From: Oscillatoria sp. FACHB-1407 | GTDB lineage: Bacteria > Cyanobacteriota > Cyanobacteriia > Elainellales > Elainellaceae | Direction: 5' to 3' | Assembly: GCF_014697545.1 (NCBI RefSeq) | Contig: NZ_JACJSA010000003.1 | Coordinates: 372,001 to 436,000 of the forward strand | Length of the DNA stretch: 64,000 nt | Shown here: positions 24,730 to 33,110 of the stretch, piece by piece | Layout of the letters: each line of letters starts with the position of its first letter | How positions within the stretch are numbered: position 1 is the stretch's first letter | Notes under the pieces: model-generated | Databases searched by the model: none | Told to the model about the DNA's origin: nothing | What the model saw: only the letters and a program-made list of their open reading frames with translations | Position numbers and translations under genes: made by a program

Positions 24730-25254
24730 ATGGAAAATATTGAAAATTTGGACAAAAAAGTAGATGACACGGTGGAAGGTGCCGTTGTATCTGCGAAAGA
24801 AACGGTAACAAGTCCTCTTCCTAAACCTCCTTCGCTAGAAACTAAATCTCCTGCTGGAGATCTCAAAAATCGTCTTGAATGGGGCGAACCAGCATTGACC
24901 ATTATTGATGTGCGCGATCGCGTTGCATTCAATCAGGGTCACATCATGGGTGCTGTTTCTATGCCAATTGATAAGGTTGCTGAATTAGCACAAGCTAGCA
25001 TTCAAACCAAGCGCGACATCTATGTTTATGGAGACACAGATGCTGTAACGGCTCAAGCTGCATCAGAGTTGCGCAATGCAGGCTTTATCAATGTGGCTGA
25101 ATTGGAAGGTGGACTGGTTGCCTGGAAGGAAATCGGTGGACCAACGGAAGGAACTGAAGAAATTACTCATCCGGGTTCAGATGCTTACAATGTGGTATCT
25201 CGTTTAGCTCATCATCGAGAACTACAACACCAAATGGAAGAGCAAAAACAATAG
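24730..25254 (+). CDS. Rhodanese-like protein lacking the catalytic cysteine
   Basis: The 174-residue protein begins with 45 polar residues similar to small stress proteins. A rhodanese fold follows: LTIIDVRDRVAFNQGHIMGA (about 56-75), then IYVYGDTDAVTAQAASEL and GFINVAELEGGLVAWKEIGG. The active-site loop should carry Cys after IYVY. Here it is G101 (YGDTD), so sulfur transfer is not expected and a binding or regulatory role is more likely. The C-terminal tail is His/Gln-rich (AHHRELQHQMEEQKQ). It is divergent from the hemerythrin gene. Confidence 0.87.
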   Translation: MENIENLDKKVDDTVEGAVVSAKETVTSPLPKPPSLETKSPAGDLKNRLEWGEPALTIIDVRDRVAFNQGHIMGAVSMPIDKVAELAQASIQTKRDIYVYGDTDAVTAQAASELRNAGFINVAELEGGLVAWKEIGGPTEGTEEITHPGSDAYNVVSRLAHHRELQHQMEEQKQ

Positions 25255-25364
25255 CATTCAAAGCTGTTTTTGTACTGACCACTTGCTACGTATCTACGTT
25301 GATTTCTCATTCACCTGATGATGCTGAGTACTGCTTTCATAGATAGGGTTTGAAAATAAAACTA

Positions 25365-25447
25365 GGGAGTGTGGGGCTGCGCCTCCAGTCAGGGGTTCAT
25401 CCCTACACCCCAAATTTCCATCTCTACTGACGATAAGTTGTACTTAG
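25365..25447. repeat. Dispersed repeat R4, copy A
   Basis: It begins with a GGGTGTAG-type hairpin and ends AAGTTGTACTTAG. A copy in inverted orientation lies at 30098-30175 (GCTAAGTACAACTCGTCGTA at its left end). The shared part includes CACCCC followed by AATTTCCA-like sequence. Confidence 0.55.
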
Positions 25448-25547
25448 TCCTGTTTCCTAACATGTCTTTTTTAGAAGTGTTAGAAAACTTCAATACCTAG
25501 TTCAGATTCCCCCCAAATCCCTGACTGCCTGACAAATCTTTGATGCT

Positions 25548-25670
25548 TGGCGATTGAAATCGCAGCTATAAGAGCAAAACCCGCCGATGCGGGTTACAGA
25601 AAACCTGGATGCATTCAGTCCGCGTCGGCGGACTTCGATCGGATAGGCGCGAATTCCATTCGCCAGCTAC
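25548..25670. repeat. Dispersed repeat R3, copy 2
   Basis: It contains GGCGATTGAAATCGCAGCTA, TAAGAGCAAAACCCGCCGAT, GTCCGCGTCGGCGGACTTCG and GAATTCCATTCGCC. All are themselves small palindromes, and each recurs in the copies at 59165 and 63189. Confidence 0.6.
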
Positions 25671-26230
25671 AGCCGGGAATATCAAGGGTTTCAGAACTTT
25701 TGTCAGTCAATCAGCCCAAATCCTCGCTAAGGACATTTGGCGAAGTTCAGTCGAGTTAGGGACTTTAAATGGTTTGGCTCCCTCCTTTTTAGGTTACTGT
25801 GTACACAAATCTCTGATTGCTTCCAAATTAGGTGCATGGTTGTTTCAAGCGTTTGAAAACCAGGCATTGGGGAATTCTTCCCCCAAACCCCCTAGCAGAA
25901 GGTGTTTCGGTCTACCCGAAAGCGCGCTTCGCATCGGTTCCAAGTACGGATGTTTCTGGTTAGGGCAAGATCCTTGACAAAGGCTTAAAGGTCTCTAAGA
26001 CTAAGGAGTTTAGGGGTCTGAGAGGACTTATGTGTATACGGTAGAGGTATGGGGGGAATCGTGTTGGAGGTTCTCCAAAGCTGAGGAATTAAGGGAATCG
26101 CTAGACTGTGCAAGTGTAGTCTGTTGGTCTGAGAATGGCTGTAAATCACTCGATCACAAGCAAAAGATAGACCAACTGGATGCGTAGTGACTTGACACGA
26201 TCTTGAGTATTTAATTAGAAGAATTACAGA

Positions 26231-26710
26231 ATGTCTATTAAACCGTGGATGGTTATCTTTGGTATCACCATCCTAATTGCAATGGGTAGCATTTTTATTC
26301 GCCCAAAAGACATCCCCTGGGAGAAGCGTCTCGATCGCCCCAGATGGTTATTTTTTGAGCCGCTCATCCCTGTAATTTGGATGGTTGTTTTTCTGAGTGG
26401 GGCACTATCTGCAACCCTCGTATGGGAACAAGAACCCGGTAGTCTCAAAACCTGGAGCTTGATGGGGTTATACATTCTCACAGAGATTGTGACAACTGCC
26501 TATATTCCTGCTACGTTGCGATCGCGGAACTTAAAAGTTGGGTTGACTTTGGGGGCAATTGGCGTGGCTTTAGGGGTTGTGCTAACAGCGATGGTTTGGC
26601 AGATATCCGGTTCAGCTGCGGCTCTCATGTTGCCCTATCTAATCTGGAGTCCGGTTGGAACCTATGCTACGCAACAAATGATGGATCTCAATCCCGAAGC
26701 AACAACATAA
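26231..26710 (+). CDS. TspO/MBR-family membrane protein
   Basis: This 159-residue protein has five predicted membrane helices. The TspO signature is seen as DRPRWLFFEPLIPVIWMVVF early and MLPYLIWSPVGTYATQQMM-style wording near the C-terminus (here LPYLIWSPVGTYATQQMMDL). TspO binds porphyrins and is linked to tetrapyrrole and oxidative-stress control in photosynthetic bacteria. The length suits the family. It stands about 100 bp upstream of a PPC-domain gene on the same strand. Start is the ATG at 26231; no strong ribosome site. Confidence 0.88.
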   Translation: MSIKPWMVIFGITILIAMGSIFIRPKDIPWEKRLDRPRWLFFEPLIPVIWMVVFLSGALSATLVWEQEPGSLKTWSLMGLYILTEIVTTAYIPATLRSRNLKVGLTLGAIGVALGVVLTAMVWQISGSAAALMLPYLIWSPVGTYATQQMMDLNPEATT

Positions 26711-26805
26711 GTTGTTGAATGGGAATGATGGAGTGAGTTTCTGATTGACGGGAATCTGTTGCTGTGTGAGAGTGAAAACTGAATGCGTATCGTAATCATT
26801 CAGTT

Positions 26806-27204
26806 ATGAATGCTGTAGCATTGCGGCTGAAACCTCAGCAAGACTTAAAAATTGAACTGGATCGATTCATTCAGGAGCAGTGTGTTGATGCTGCCTGTAT
26901 TCTCACCTGCGTTGGAAGTCTGACGCAGGTGAAACTGCGTTTTGCGAATCAAGCTAACGCGGCAGTCTATCAAGGGCACTTTGAAATTGTTTCTTTGGTG
27001 GGGGTTATGTCACAGCACGGCTCTCATTACCACATGGCGATCGCAGACAAGATGGGCTGTGTGCGTGGTGGGCATGTGCTCCCAGGTTGTCTGGTGTACA
27101 CAACGGCTGAGATTATTGTGGGGATTTTGCCTCACCTGAAATTTCAGCGGGAATATGACCAGATGACAGGGTATAACGAGTTAGCAATTTACCCATCTAA
27201 CTAG
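26806..27204 (+). CDS. PPC/DUF296-domain protein
   Basis: The 132-residue single-domain protein reads MNAVALRLKPQQDLKIELDR, then DAACILTCVGSLTQVKLRFA, and HGSHYHMAIADKMGCVRGGH, followed by PHLKFQREYDQMTGYNEL. This is the PPC (DUF296) fold of bacteria, the same fold that accompanies AT-hooks in plants. The histidine cluster is compatible with a metal or ligand site. Function in cyanobacteria is unknown. Its stop overlaps by four bases the stop of the convergent gene 27201-27668. Confidence 0.87.
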   Translation: MNAVALRLKPQQDLKIELDRFIQEQCVDAACILTCVGSLTQVKLRFANQANAAVYQGHFEIVSLVGVMSQHGSHYHMAIADKMGCVRGGHVLPGCLVYTTAEIIVGILPHLKFQREYDQMTGYNELAIYPSN

Positions 27205-27668
27205 CGAGCGACTAGCACTGAAAATCGGAGTTCAAATGGTGGAAAAGCCCCATTTCTGACAGGCTGTCCTCTTAATATCAACTCATAACTCCCTGCACGG
27301 GGAAAGTTAATAGTCGCACCGGGAATACCCTCGTAACCTTCCTGGGAGACTGCCCTTAATGTGGGACGTTGAATAGGAGATTGCCCGGCTCTACGGGGCT
27401 GCGTATAAACGGCTAATTCACAACGACAGGCAGACAATGGAACATTTTGTCCATTCCTCGTGCGTAGGGCAAACCAGGTGAGAGCAGGTGTACCTGCACG
27501 GGGGTTATCATTTGGCTCAATATGCATCGTTCCACCGATGTTGCCAGAGATCTCGGTTTCGTGAGCTAATACTGTTAAGCCCGGTGTAGGTAACAGGCTA
27601 CTAAGTCCTACGAGTGGAATTGCAATGCAAGTAGCTGTGAATAAGGAAAATATTAAAGGAACGTTCAT
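27201..27668 (-). CDS. Secreted hypothetical protein of cyanobacterial type
   Basis: This 155-residue protein has a signal peptide (about 1-35, hydrophobic with ALAHE-like cleavage near AHETEISG). The mature part contains GGTMHIEPNDNPRAGTPALT, a cysteine pair (CRCELAVY) and a beta-rich end GSYELILRGQP. I recognise the pattern as a conserved cyanobacterial hypothetical with a cupredoxin/FixH-like look, but no function is known. It should act in the periplasm or lumen. It is convergent with the PPC gene, overlapping by four bases. Confidence 0.75.
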   Translation of the reverse strand: MNVPLIFSLFTATCIAIPLVGLSSLLPTPGLTVLAHETEISGNIGGTMHIEPNDNPRAGTPALTWFALRTRNGQNVPLSACRCELAVYTQPRRAGQSPIQRPTLRAVSQEGYEGIPGATINFPRAGSYELILRGQPVRNGAFPPFELRFSVLVAR

Positions 27669-28037
27669 AAAAAGCGATCGCGCATTATTGTTCTTGTTTA
27701 AGAATTATAAAGCACATTGGACATGGTCTTGGAATCATTTGTTAATGTGCTCTCTTAAAAACCTGACAACATAAACTTGAAAAGATTTAGTAAATAAGTA
27801 GAAAAGGAGTAGGTATTCTTGTTGCTCTAATGTTCTTAAAGGTTAAATAATGGCTTATTTACAGACATAAAAATATGTGAAAATAAAGCAGTCATAAACA
27901 TAGAAAATTAATATTATTTGATCCCGGTTTTTCTACTTCCAAGGGGAGATGTGAGATTCCTATCTCTAATTCTAAAGTGAGGCAAACACACTGAAGAAGT
28001 GCTTTAACAACCTTGGAAATTGGAGATTTAGGAAGTT
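27669..28037. other. AT-rich divergent promoter region
   Basis: This 369-bp spacer between divergent genes is AT-rich and contains one HIP1-like site near 27675. No repeat or structured RNA was recognised. Confidence 0.45.
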
Positions 28038-28679
28038 ATGTCCTACACAGATAGACCAGCAGGAAGAGTCGTAGAGACTGCTCCTGCTGTTGCAGTTGCT
28101 GATTATCATGATCGAGTTCGTTGGGGTCCAATCTTAGCTGGATTAGTTATTGCTTTAAGTAGCCAGTTAGTATTAACAGGATTAGGTGCAGCGATTGGTT
28201 TAACAACGCTTGCAGGTTCTGGTGCGCCTCGTTCAAATGCAGGAGATGTAGGGCTGGGCGTTGGTATTTGGTCAATCATCAGTTTGCTAATTTCCTTGTT
28301 TCTCGGTGGCTGGGTTACGGCTCGCGCTTGTGGACCGATGAACCGTAGCACTGCCTTATTAAATGGTGCAATTTTATGGGCTACAACATTAGCCATTAGT
28401 GCTTGGTTGTTGGCAAGTGGTGTATCTGGTGCCTTTGGTGTTTTGGCTTCTAATGCTGGAGACATTATTAACCAGGCTCAGCAAAGCGGTGCTACTGTTC
28501 CTCCCGGTGTAACGGATCCAAACGTAACAGCCGATCAAGCTCGTGATGCGGCTGGAAATGCAGCGAAAGTCGGTTGGTCGTTTGCGTTGGGTTCTTTGTT
28601 GGGATTAGTAGCGTCTCTGGTAGGGGCTTCTGTTGGCACTCGTCATCCTCGTACGACGACTACTGTTGTGAATTCGTAA
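28038..28679 (+). CDS. Glycine-rich multi-pass membrane protein
   Basis: This 213-residue protein has four helices: about 31-58, 75-93, 104-125 and 180-202. The block RVRWGPILAGLVIALSSQLV is shared by small uncharacterised membrane proteins found in stress gene groups (some annotated PhnA-like). The loop between helices 3 and 4 (AQQSGATVPPGVTD) is soluble. Function unknown. It faces the PRC-barrel gene across a terminator hairpin. ATG 28038 is preceded by AGGAAG (28030-28035). Confidence 0.75.
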   Translation: MSYTDRPAGRVVETAPAVAVADYHDRVRWGPILAGLVIALSSQLVLTGLGAAIGLTTLAGSGAPRSNAGDVGLGVGIWSIISLLISLFLGGWVTARACGPMNRSTALLNGAILWATTLAISAWLLASGVSGAFGVLASNAGDIINQAQQSGATVPPGVTDPNVTADQARDAAGNAAKVGWSFALGSLLGLVASLVGASVGTRHPRTTTTVVNS

Positions 28680-28724
28680 TCAGGCGATCGCGCTAACAAA
28701 ATGTAGCTGTCGCTAGCAACAACA

Positions 28725-28756
28725 AATAGGCGGTGGGACATAGCCCATCGCCTATT
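28725..28756. terminator. Bidirectional hairpin between convergent genes
   Basis: AATAGGCGGTGGG pairs with CCCATCGCCTATT around a short loop (one G-T type mismatch in the stem). It lies between the stops at 28679 (+) and 28814 (-) and could serve both. Confidence 0.7.
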
Positions 28757-28813
28757 AATTCATGGTTGAAGATCGGGTTGAGGTTGCTGTTCAAATCGCT
28801 GATTCAAAACTCC

Positions 28814-29854
28814 TTAAGCATCGCTCATGAGATGAATTTGTACCCGCTTTGGAGAGTTAGGTTGAGTGGCGATCGCTCTCAAAAACTCAATGGCTGCTTC
28901 AGCTGACGAAAACTCGCTGCTCATAACCTTAGAGCCGGAGGTTGATAGCCCACCATCCGCCATTGCTGGCATTGTTTGCCCGGTTGAATGCAGCGTTTTG
29001 ACCAACTCAATGTCATCCATCGCTCCATGGGACAGGTCAATTGAGGCAAGTTCTTTGTGTTCTGGGCTCACTTGTTCAACAATGAGCCTTTCACGCCGAA
29101 TTGGGATTTCAACAATTTGCGTTTCAATAGTTTTGCGGACAATGACTTCTCCAACTTTCCGCTTTTGACGGTCAACAAACAACCGTTCTTCTAATAACCG
29201 GATAGTCTGCTCATCCAACACATCCGAGGTTGTCCGTAGAGATGATTGGTCAGATGCAGCCTGTTTAGGAACGCTCATTTGTTCCAGGCTAGGAACTGCC
29301 GCAGCCATAGAAGGTTCATCAGAAGTTTGAGCGACTGGAGCACCAACTGTTCTTGTCTGACTAGTAACCGTAGTAGTAGCAGGGCGCACCAGCTTGACCA
29401 CTTGTGCCTCAAGGGGGGTCACAGATTCTAAAGCCATTGATGTTTCTAATGGAGCGGAGTCCTCAAGCACCAAAACTGTAGATCCGGTCACAGGAAGATC
29501 ACTATGGGTTTGAGTGAATCGCTGTGTACTGGTTGAGTCCACAATGTGTTGATTTCTAACATCATAGGTGGGCAATTCTGCAACTTGAGTTGCATCTAAA
29601 CCACTTAAATAAATGCATTCTCCTTGTAAATCAACCTGTGTTTGTCGGAGTGGAATGAGTACATGTTGAGATGCTTTTGGTGAGTGGATATCAGCAATTA
29701 AGTAGTGAAACTGTCCTGCATTATCGACCAAAGCATCGCTGACGTTGCCAATAGGTTGATTGTGATTTGAATAGATCTGAAATTGACGAATATCTTTCCC
29801 CCGAACAGTTCTACGATGTTGAGGATCTAATTCATTGAGTCTGAGAAGGGTCAT
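28814..29854 (-). CDS. PRC-barrel and DUF2382 (YsnF/AvaK-type) protein 1
   Basis: The 346-residue protein has an N-terminal PRC-barrel (about 15-95: IRQFQIYSNHNQPIGNVSDA, HYLIADIHS, LIPLRQTQVDL). A long Thr/Ser/Ala-rich linker (95-215) follows. Then comes one DUF2382 unit: IRLLEERLFVDRQKRKVGEV followed by VEIPIRRERLIVEQV. A unique C-terminus with GGLSTSGSKVMSSEFSSAEA and VQIHLMSDA completes it. Compared with the paralogue at 30411-31358 the final charged DUF2382 tail is missing. Such proteins are stress- and akinete-associated; the function is unknown. Confidence 0.85.
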   Translation of the reverse strand: MTLLRLNELDPQHRRTVRGKDIRQFQIYSNHNQPIGNVSDALVDNAGQFHYLIADIHSPKASQHVLIPLRQTQVDLQGECIYLSGLDATQVAELPTYDVRNQHIVDSTSTQRFTQTHSDLPVTGSTVLVLEDSAPLETSMALESVTPLEAQVVKLVRPATTTVTSQTRTVGAPVAQTSDEPSMAAAVPSLEQMSVPKQAASDQSSLRTTSDVLDEQTIRLLEERLFVDRQKRKVGEVIVRKTIETQIVEIPIRRERLIVEQVSPEHKELASIDLSHGAMDDIELVKTLHSTGQTMPAMADGGLSTSGSKVMSSEFSSAEAAIEFLRAIATQPNSPKRVQIHLMSDA

Positions 29855-30014
29855 ACATTCCTCCAGAAATGCAGATTGGTTTGAGAAAACTGTAGTTTGG
29901 TGAAAGTGTGAAACTGTTGTAACGCTGGTTGATCGACAAAAGTTTTGAAACTCCTGATCTTCAGTTGTGGTTGGTGAATTGAGTTCGTGCTTATCCGATT
30001 GAAGTCTGACTACA

Positions 30015-30078
30015 CGGATTGAGGTTTTGAACCTGCTTAGGCAGGTTTTGTTCTGGTAGCTGCGGTTTTAACTGCCAC
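30015..30078. repeat. Dispersed repeat R3, copy 3 (fragment)
   Basis: The fragment runs from a CCTGCTTAGGCAGG palindrome to GTTCTGGTAGCTGCGG and TTTTAACTGCC, matching the end of the R3 copy at 59165-59312 in the same orientation. Confidence 0.5.
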
Positions 30079-30097
30079 TCCCCTAAGCGTCAGATGC

Positions 30098-30175
30098 ACC
30101 CATTGCTAAGTACAACTCGTCGTAAATAGGGGTGGGAATTCGGGGTGCAGGGGTTCCACCCCTGCACCCCGTCCT
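30098..30175. repeat. Dispersed repeat R4, copy B (inverted), with GC hairpin
   Basis: CTAAGTACAACTCGTCGTA matches the reverse complement of the end of copy A at 25447. Its right half is a 14-bp stem, CGGGGTGCAGGGGT against ACCCCTGCACCCCG (30141-30171). Confidence 0.6.
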
Positions 30176-30217
30176 AACCAACCCTTCGGTTGCTATAGCG
30201 ACTTTAAATTGCAAGAT

Positions 30218-30264
30218 AACCCTCACTCCATGACAAAAGCTGAACAATGGAGTGAGGGTTTTGA
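30218..30264. terminator. 14-bp stem hairpin downstream of DUF2382 gene 2
   Basis: AACCCTCACTCCAT and ATGGAGTGAGGGTT form a perfect 14-bp stem with a 15-base loop, followed by TTTT on the plus strand. It may end transcription of the gene at 30411-31358 on the minus strand, though the U-tract favours the plus direction. Confidence 0.5.
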
Positions 30265-30410
30265 GTTAGGCAATTGCTCTTACAGAACAACCTGATGATG
30301 GGCGTAGCCACTACAGGCTAGGATGGGGTGCAGGGATTGATCTCCGGTGAAAAGTATATCCTCTATACCCTCTTCATCCTAAATGAGGTGGCGATCGCCA
30401 CAAGAAATCG

Positions 30411-31358
30411 TTAGATGCGATCTTCAGGTCGCTTGTTTACAACGGGACGACCTTCAGTGTGGACATCCAATTCCTCACGACGGATCTCATCTTCAGCAAC
30501 AGCGCGATCGTGATCCACTTCTTTTCTAACGGTGACTTCCTCACGGACAAACGCTTCTTTACGGATGTCGGGCACTTCTTCATACACTTCCATGCGAGCA
30601 ACTTCACCTTCTGCAAAGGTTGCTTCACCGGGTGCCACGGGTCTACCCATATCCGTCACGCTGCCACGCTCGATGACAACACGCTCTTTGTCAACGGGGA
30701 CTTCAACATTAGCGCGTTGAGTCTCAACATGCTTACCAACGGTAACTTCGCCAGTTTTTTGACGAGTTTTGTTAGCGATCAACCGCTCCTCAAACAGTCT
30801 GAGATTCTGGTGGTCGCGGTCGTTCATGTTGTACAAGGCGGCGTCGCGATTATAGTCGTAGGTATCGCGGTCGTAAATACCAGGAGTTGCCATGCTTGCA
30901 GAGGTATCTACAGTTCCAGCGGATGCTGCCATGGTGCTGGAAGTATCTACAGCACCAGTAGATTCTACATTGGTGCTGTAGTTTGCATCTTCAGTGGTGG
31001 CAGTTGAAGGACGACGATAAACACCACGAACGTTCTCTTCGTAGTCATAGTCAATCAACATGTCGTTGTTGAACTCAGGCAGTTGTTCAACTTGCTCACG
31101 AGTCAAGCTATCAACGTAGACACGGCGATCGCTGTAGGAGATGCGAGATTGGCCGATGGGTAGCAGGACTTTCTTACCAAACACCCAAACACCGGTGTTG
31201 ATCACGAAATAACGAAAACGTCCTTCATCATCTACCAAAAGTTCATCAATGGAACCAATTTTGTCACTGCCATTGTACAAATCAAAGGACAAAATATCCT
31301 GGTTGTCAAAGTAGTTTCTGTAGTCGGGATTGAAATCTCTGAGTTTATAAAGTGCCAT
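30411..31358 (-). CDS. PRC-barrel and DUF2382 (YsnF/AvaK) protein 2
   Basis: The 315-residue protein has a PRC-barrel (about 18-95, LSFDLYNGSDKIGSIDELLV, RYFVINTG). A low-complexity Ser/Thr/Ala linker follows (115-165). A full DUF2382 region closes the protein, with RLFEERLIANKTRQKTGEV, then VEVPVDKERVVIERG, EVARMEVYEEVPDIRKEAF and REEVTVRKEVDHDRA. Its charged repeats resemble AvaK of Anabaena and YsnF of Bacillus. The predicted site is cytoplasmic, membrane-peripheral. The ATG at 31358 has AGGAG a few bases upstream on the minus strand. Divergent from the ADC-like gene. Confidence 0.9.
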   Translation of the reverse strand: MALYKLRDFNPDYRNYFDNQDILSFDLYNGSDKIGSIDELLVDDEGRFRYFVINTGVWVFGKKVLLPIGQSRISYSDRRVYVDSLTREQVEQLPEFNNDMLIDYDYEENVRGVYRRPSTATTEDANYSTNVESTGAVDTSSTMAASAGTVDTSASMATPGIYDRDTYDYNRDAALYNMNDRDHQNLRLFEERLIANKTRQKTGEVTVGKHVETQRANVEVPVDKERVVIERGSVTDMGRPVAPGEATFAEGEVARMEVYEEVPDIRKEAFVREEVTVRKEVDHDRAVAEDEIRREELDVHTEGRPVVNKRPEDRI

Positions 31359-31633
31359 GAAGATTCTCCTCTTCTAATCACTGTAATACAAGCGTTATAT
31401 TTACAGTAGACAATTGTTTGTTAAGCCTCATCTTCCTTATGAGTGACAACTTCCATCGTCACAGGAAAGACAAAATTAAGATAATTTGTTGACAAAATAA
31501 AGTTAATCAAGAAGTATTGTATATATTTATTTGAAAGCTTTTTAATTAGATCGATTTATTACCTAATGAAAATAATTTTGTGATAATTGAGATTGGTAAG
31601 AACTCTAAATCAAATTTAAGTGAGAATTGCAAC

Positions 31634-32293
31634 ATGTCCTACCCATCTGCTCCCTGGTCACTGAGAGGCTATGCCTATCAAACTGTTCAACTGATACGCA
31701 ATGATCAAGCTCGACTTCTGATACCCGATCAATTTGAAATTGTCTCAGTAATACCTAATCACACACTGGGTGGTATTTATCTGTCTTCCTATATCAATGG
31801 TTCTAGTCTGGAATATAGCGAACTGATTGTAGTTTCAGGATTGGTTAGTTACGCCGGTAAGACTGGAATCTGGGTTTCGCATATTTATGTGGATAATCCA
31901 GATTCTGTTGCAGGTGGACGCGAAATTTGGGGGCTTCCCAAAGAACTGGCTCAATTCACCTGGGAACAGGGTCAACGTCGCTATTGCAAAGTGCAACAGG
32001 GCGATCGCTTACTCTATACCTTTCGCTCCGATTGGCAGCTTCCATTGTGGCGGCAACCGATCGCAGGACAGGCGTTAAGTACCCTGGTGGATCAGGTGTT
32101 ATTGTTTGATGCCAAAGCCTCTGCTAACTTTGCTGTGGTAGGAGCGGAGTTACACGTACCATCTACGAGTCCATTTGCCAGTTTGGGGTTAACGTCTCCC
32201 TGGCTCGTTGTTGCTGCGGAGTCTCTGGATTTGACGGTTCGTGCTCCTCAGGCGATCGGGGTAGAGGGTGCCCACCAAACGATCTTGCGGTAA
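31634..32293 (+). CDS. Acetoacetate-decarboxylase-like (ADC superfamily) protein
   Basis: This 219-residue protein starts at ATG 31634; the longer GTG start at 31580 is set aside because MSYPSAPWSLRG is the usual opening. Family blocks are GIYLSSYINGSSLEYSELIV, then YVDNPDSVAGGREIWGLPKE and LAQFTWEQG. The lysine in GLPKELA is in the position that in true acetoacetate decarboxylase neighbours the Schiff-base residue; a decarboxylase activity is not demonstrated for this cyanobacterial group. The gene is monocistronic between a divergent promoter and a lipoprotein gene. Confidence 0.8.
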   Translation: MSYPSAPWSLRGYAYQTVQLIRNDQARLLIPDQFEIVSVIPNHTLGGIYLSSYINGSSLEYSELIVVSGLVSYAGKTGIWVSHIYVDNPDSVAGGREIWGLPKELAQFTWEQGQRRYCKVQQGDRLLYTFRSDWQLPLWRQPIAGQALSTLVDQVLLFDAKASANFAVVGAELHVPSTSPFASLGLTSPWLVVAAESLDLTVRAPQAIGVEGAHQTILR

Positions 32294-32380
32294 CGTCAAT
32301 ATCGCTTGTTAGTGCAGGATGTAGCGAGTGAAGGAGAGTTAGTGCTAAATCAATAAGAGGTAGTTCATAACAGTTCTTCT

Positions 32381-33088
32381 ATGCAGCAGTTATGTCTGGC
32401 ATGGATCTCGGCTTTATTCGCGATCGCCCCCTTATTGTTGAGTGGCTGTGCAGGCTCTCCCGCAGTAGATCCCGAAGTTCCATCTCCCTCCAGTCCGGTC
32501 GTTTCTCCTCCGACACCATCGGTCAGTGCTTCACCGCTAGAGGCAGAAACCTCTCCTGCAACTTTGTCTGAAGCAGAACTGTCTGAGGCAGAAATTTGGT
32601 CACAATTACGGCAGGGTAGAGGCTACGTCATTCTGTTCCGTCATGCTCTTGCACCGGGGACAGGTGATCCCTCCAATTTCCGGTTGGAGGATTGTTCAAC
32701 GCAGCGAAACCTATCAGCAGAAGGTCGGCAGCAAGCGATGCGTCTGGGTGAAATGTTGCGGCAACGGAATATTCCTGTTTCAAGGGTGCTCTCCAGCCAG
32801 TGGTGTCGCTGTTTAGAAACGGCACGCCTCATGAATCTGGGAGCCGTCGAGCCGTTTCCCGTTCTCAACTCCTTCTTTCAGGATCGCAGCATCGAACGCT
32901 CCCAAACCGAGCAACTTCGTCAATTTATCTTAAGCAATCGAGATACGGTAGGTGTGACGATCATGGTGACTCATCAGGTGAACATTACTGCCATCAGCAA
33001 CATCATTCCTCAATCTGGAGCAGCAGTTGTGATGCGAGCATCCGCGCCTGACCAGATTGACTTGGTTGGGCAGCTTGCTTCTCGCTAG
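32381..33088 (+). CDS. Lipoprotein histidine phosphatase
   Basis: The 235-residue protein has a lipobox LLLSGC with the lipidated cysteine at C23. A Pro/Ser-rich spacer (25-60) follows, then a histidine-phosphatase domain (about 78-230). The catalytic core is VILFRHALAPG with H88 after R87, and the second histidine is in IMVTHQVNITAI (about residue 199). The phosphoglycerate-mutase superfamily motif here is RHA, not the commoner RHG. It should hydrolyse a phosphate ester in the periplasm; the substrate is unknown. Start at ATG 32381. Confidence 0.88.
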   Translation: MQQLCLAWISALFAIAPLLLSGCAGSPAVDPEVPSPSSPVVSPPTPSVSASPLEAETSPATLSEAELSEAEIWSQLRQGRGYVILFRHALAPGTGDPSNFRLEDCSTQRNLSAEGRQQAMRLGEMLRQRNIPVSRVLSSQWCRCLETARLMNLGAVEPFPVLNSFFQDRSIERSQTEQLRQFILSNRDTVGVTIMVTHQVNITAISNIIPQSGAAVVMRASAPDQIDLVGQLASR

Positions 33089-33110
33089 AGAATTCATATC
33101 AGGCTGATGC

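Larger units (their letters stand above)
25255..26230. other. 976-bp repeat-bearing gap
   Basis: The gap holds an R4 repeat copy (25365-25447) and an R3 copy (25548-25670), then sequence with CCCCCAAACCCCC-type hairpins near 25860-25930. Open frames of 70-122 codons that cross it (25547-25977) are made of repeat DNA and have no ribosome site or motif, so I do not call them. Confidence 0.5.
29855..30410. other. Repeat-rich gap between the two PRC-barrel genes
   Basis: The gap contains an R3 fragment (30015-30078), an R4 copy with a GC-rich hairpin (30098-30175) and a long hairpin (30218-30264). No gene was recognised. Confidence 0.55.

Noticed and set aside
25547-25977. Overlapping plus-strand frames of 70 and 122 codons
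   Set aside because: They are built from R3 and hairpin repeats and have no ribosome site or motif.
30459-31007. 182-codon plus-strand frame opposite the DUF2382 gene
   Set aside because: It is an antisense shadow of a repetitive charged coding region.
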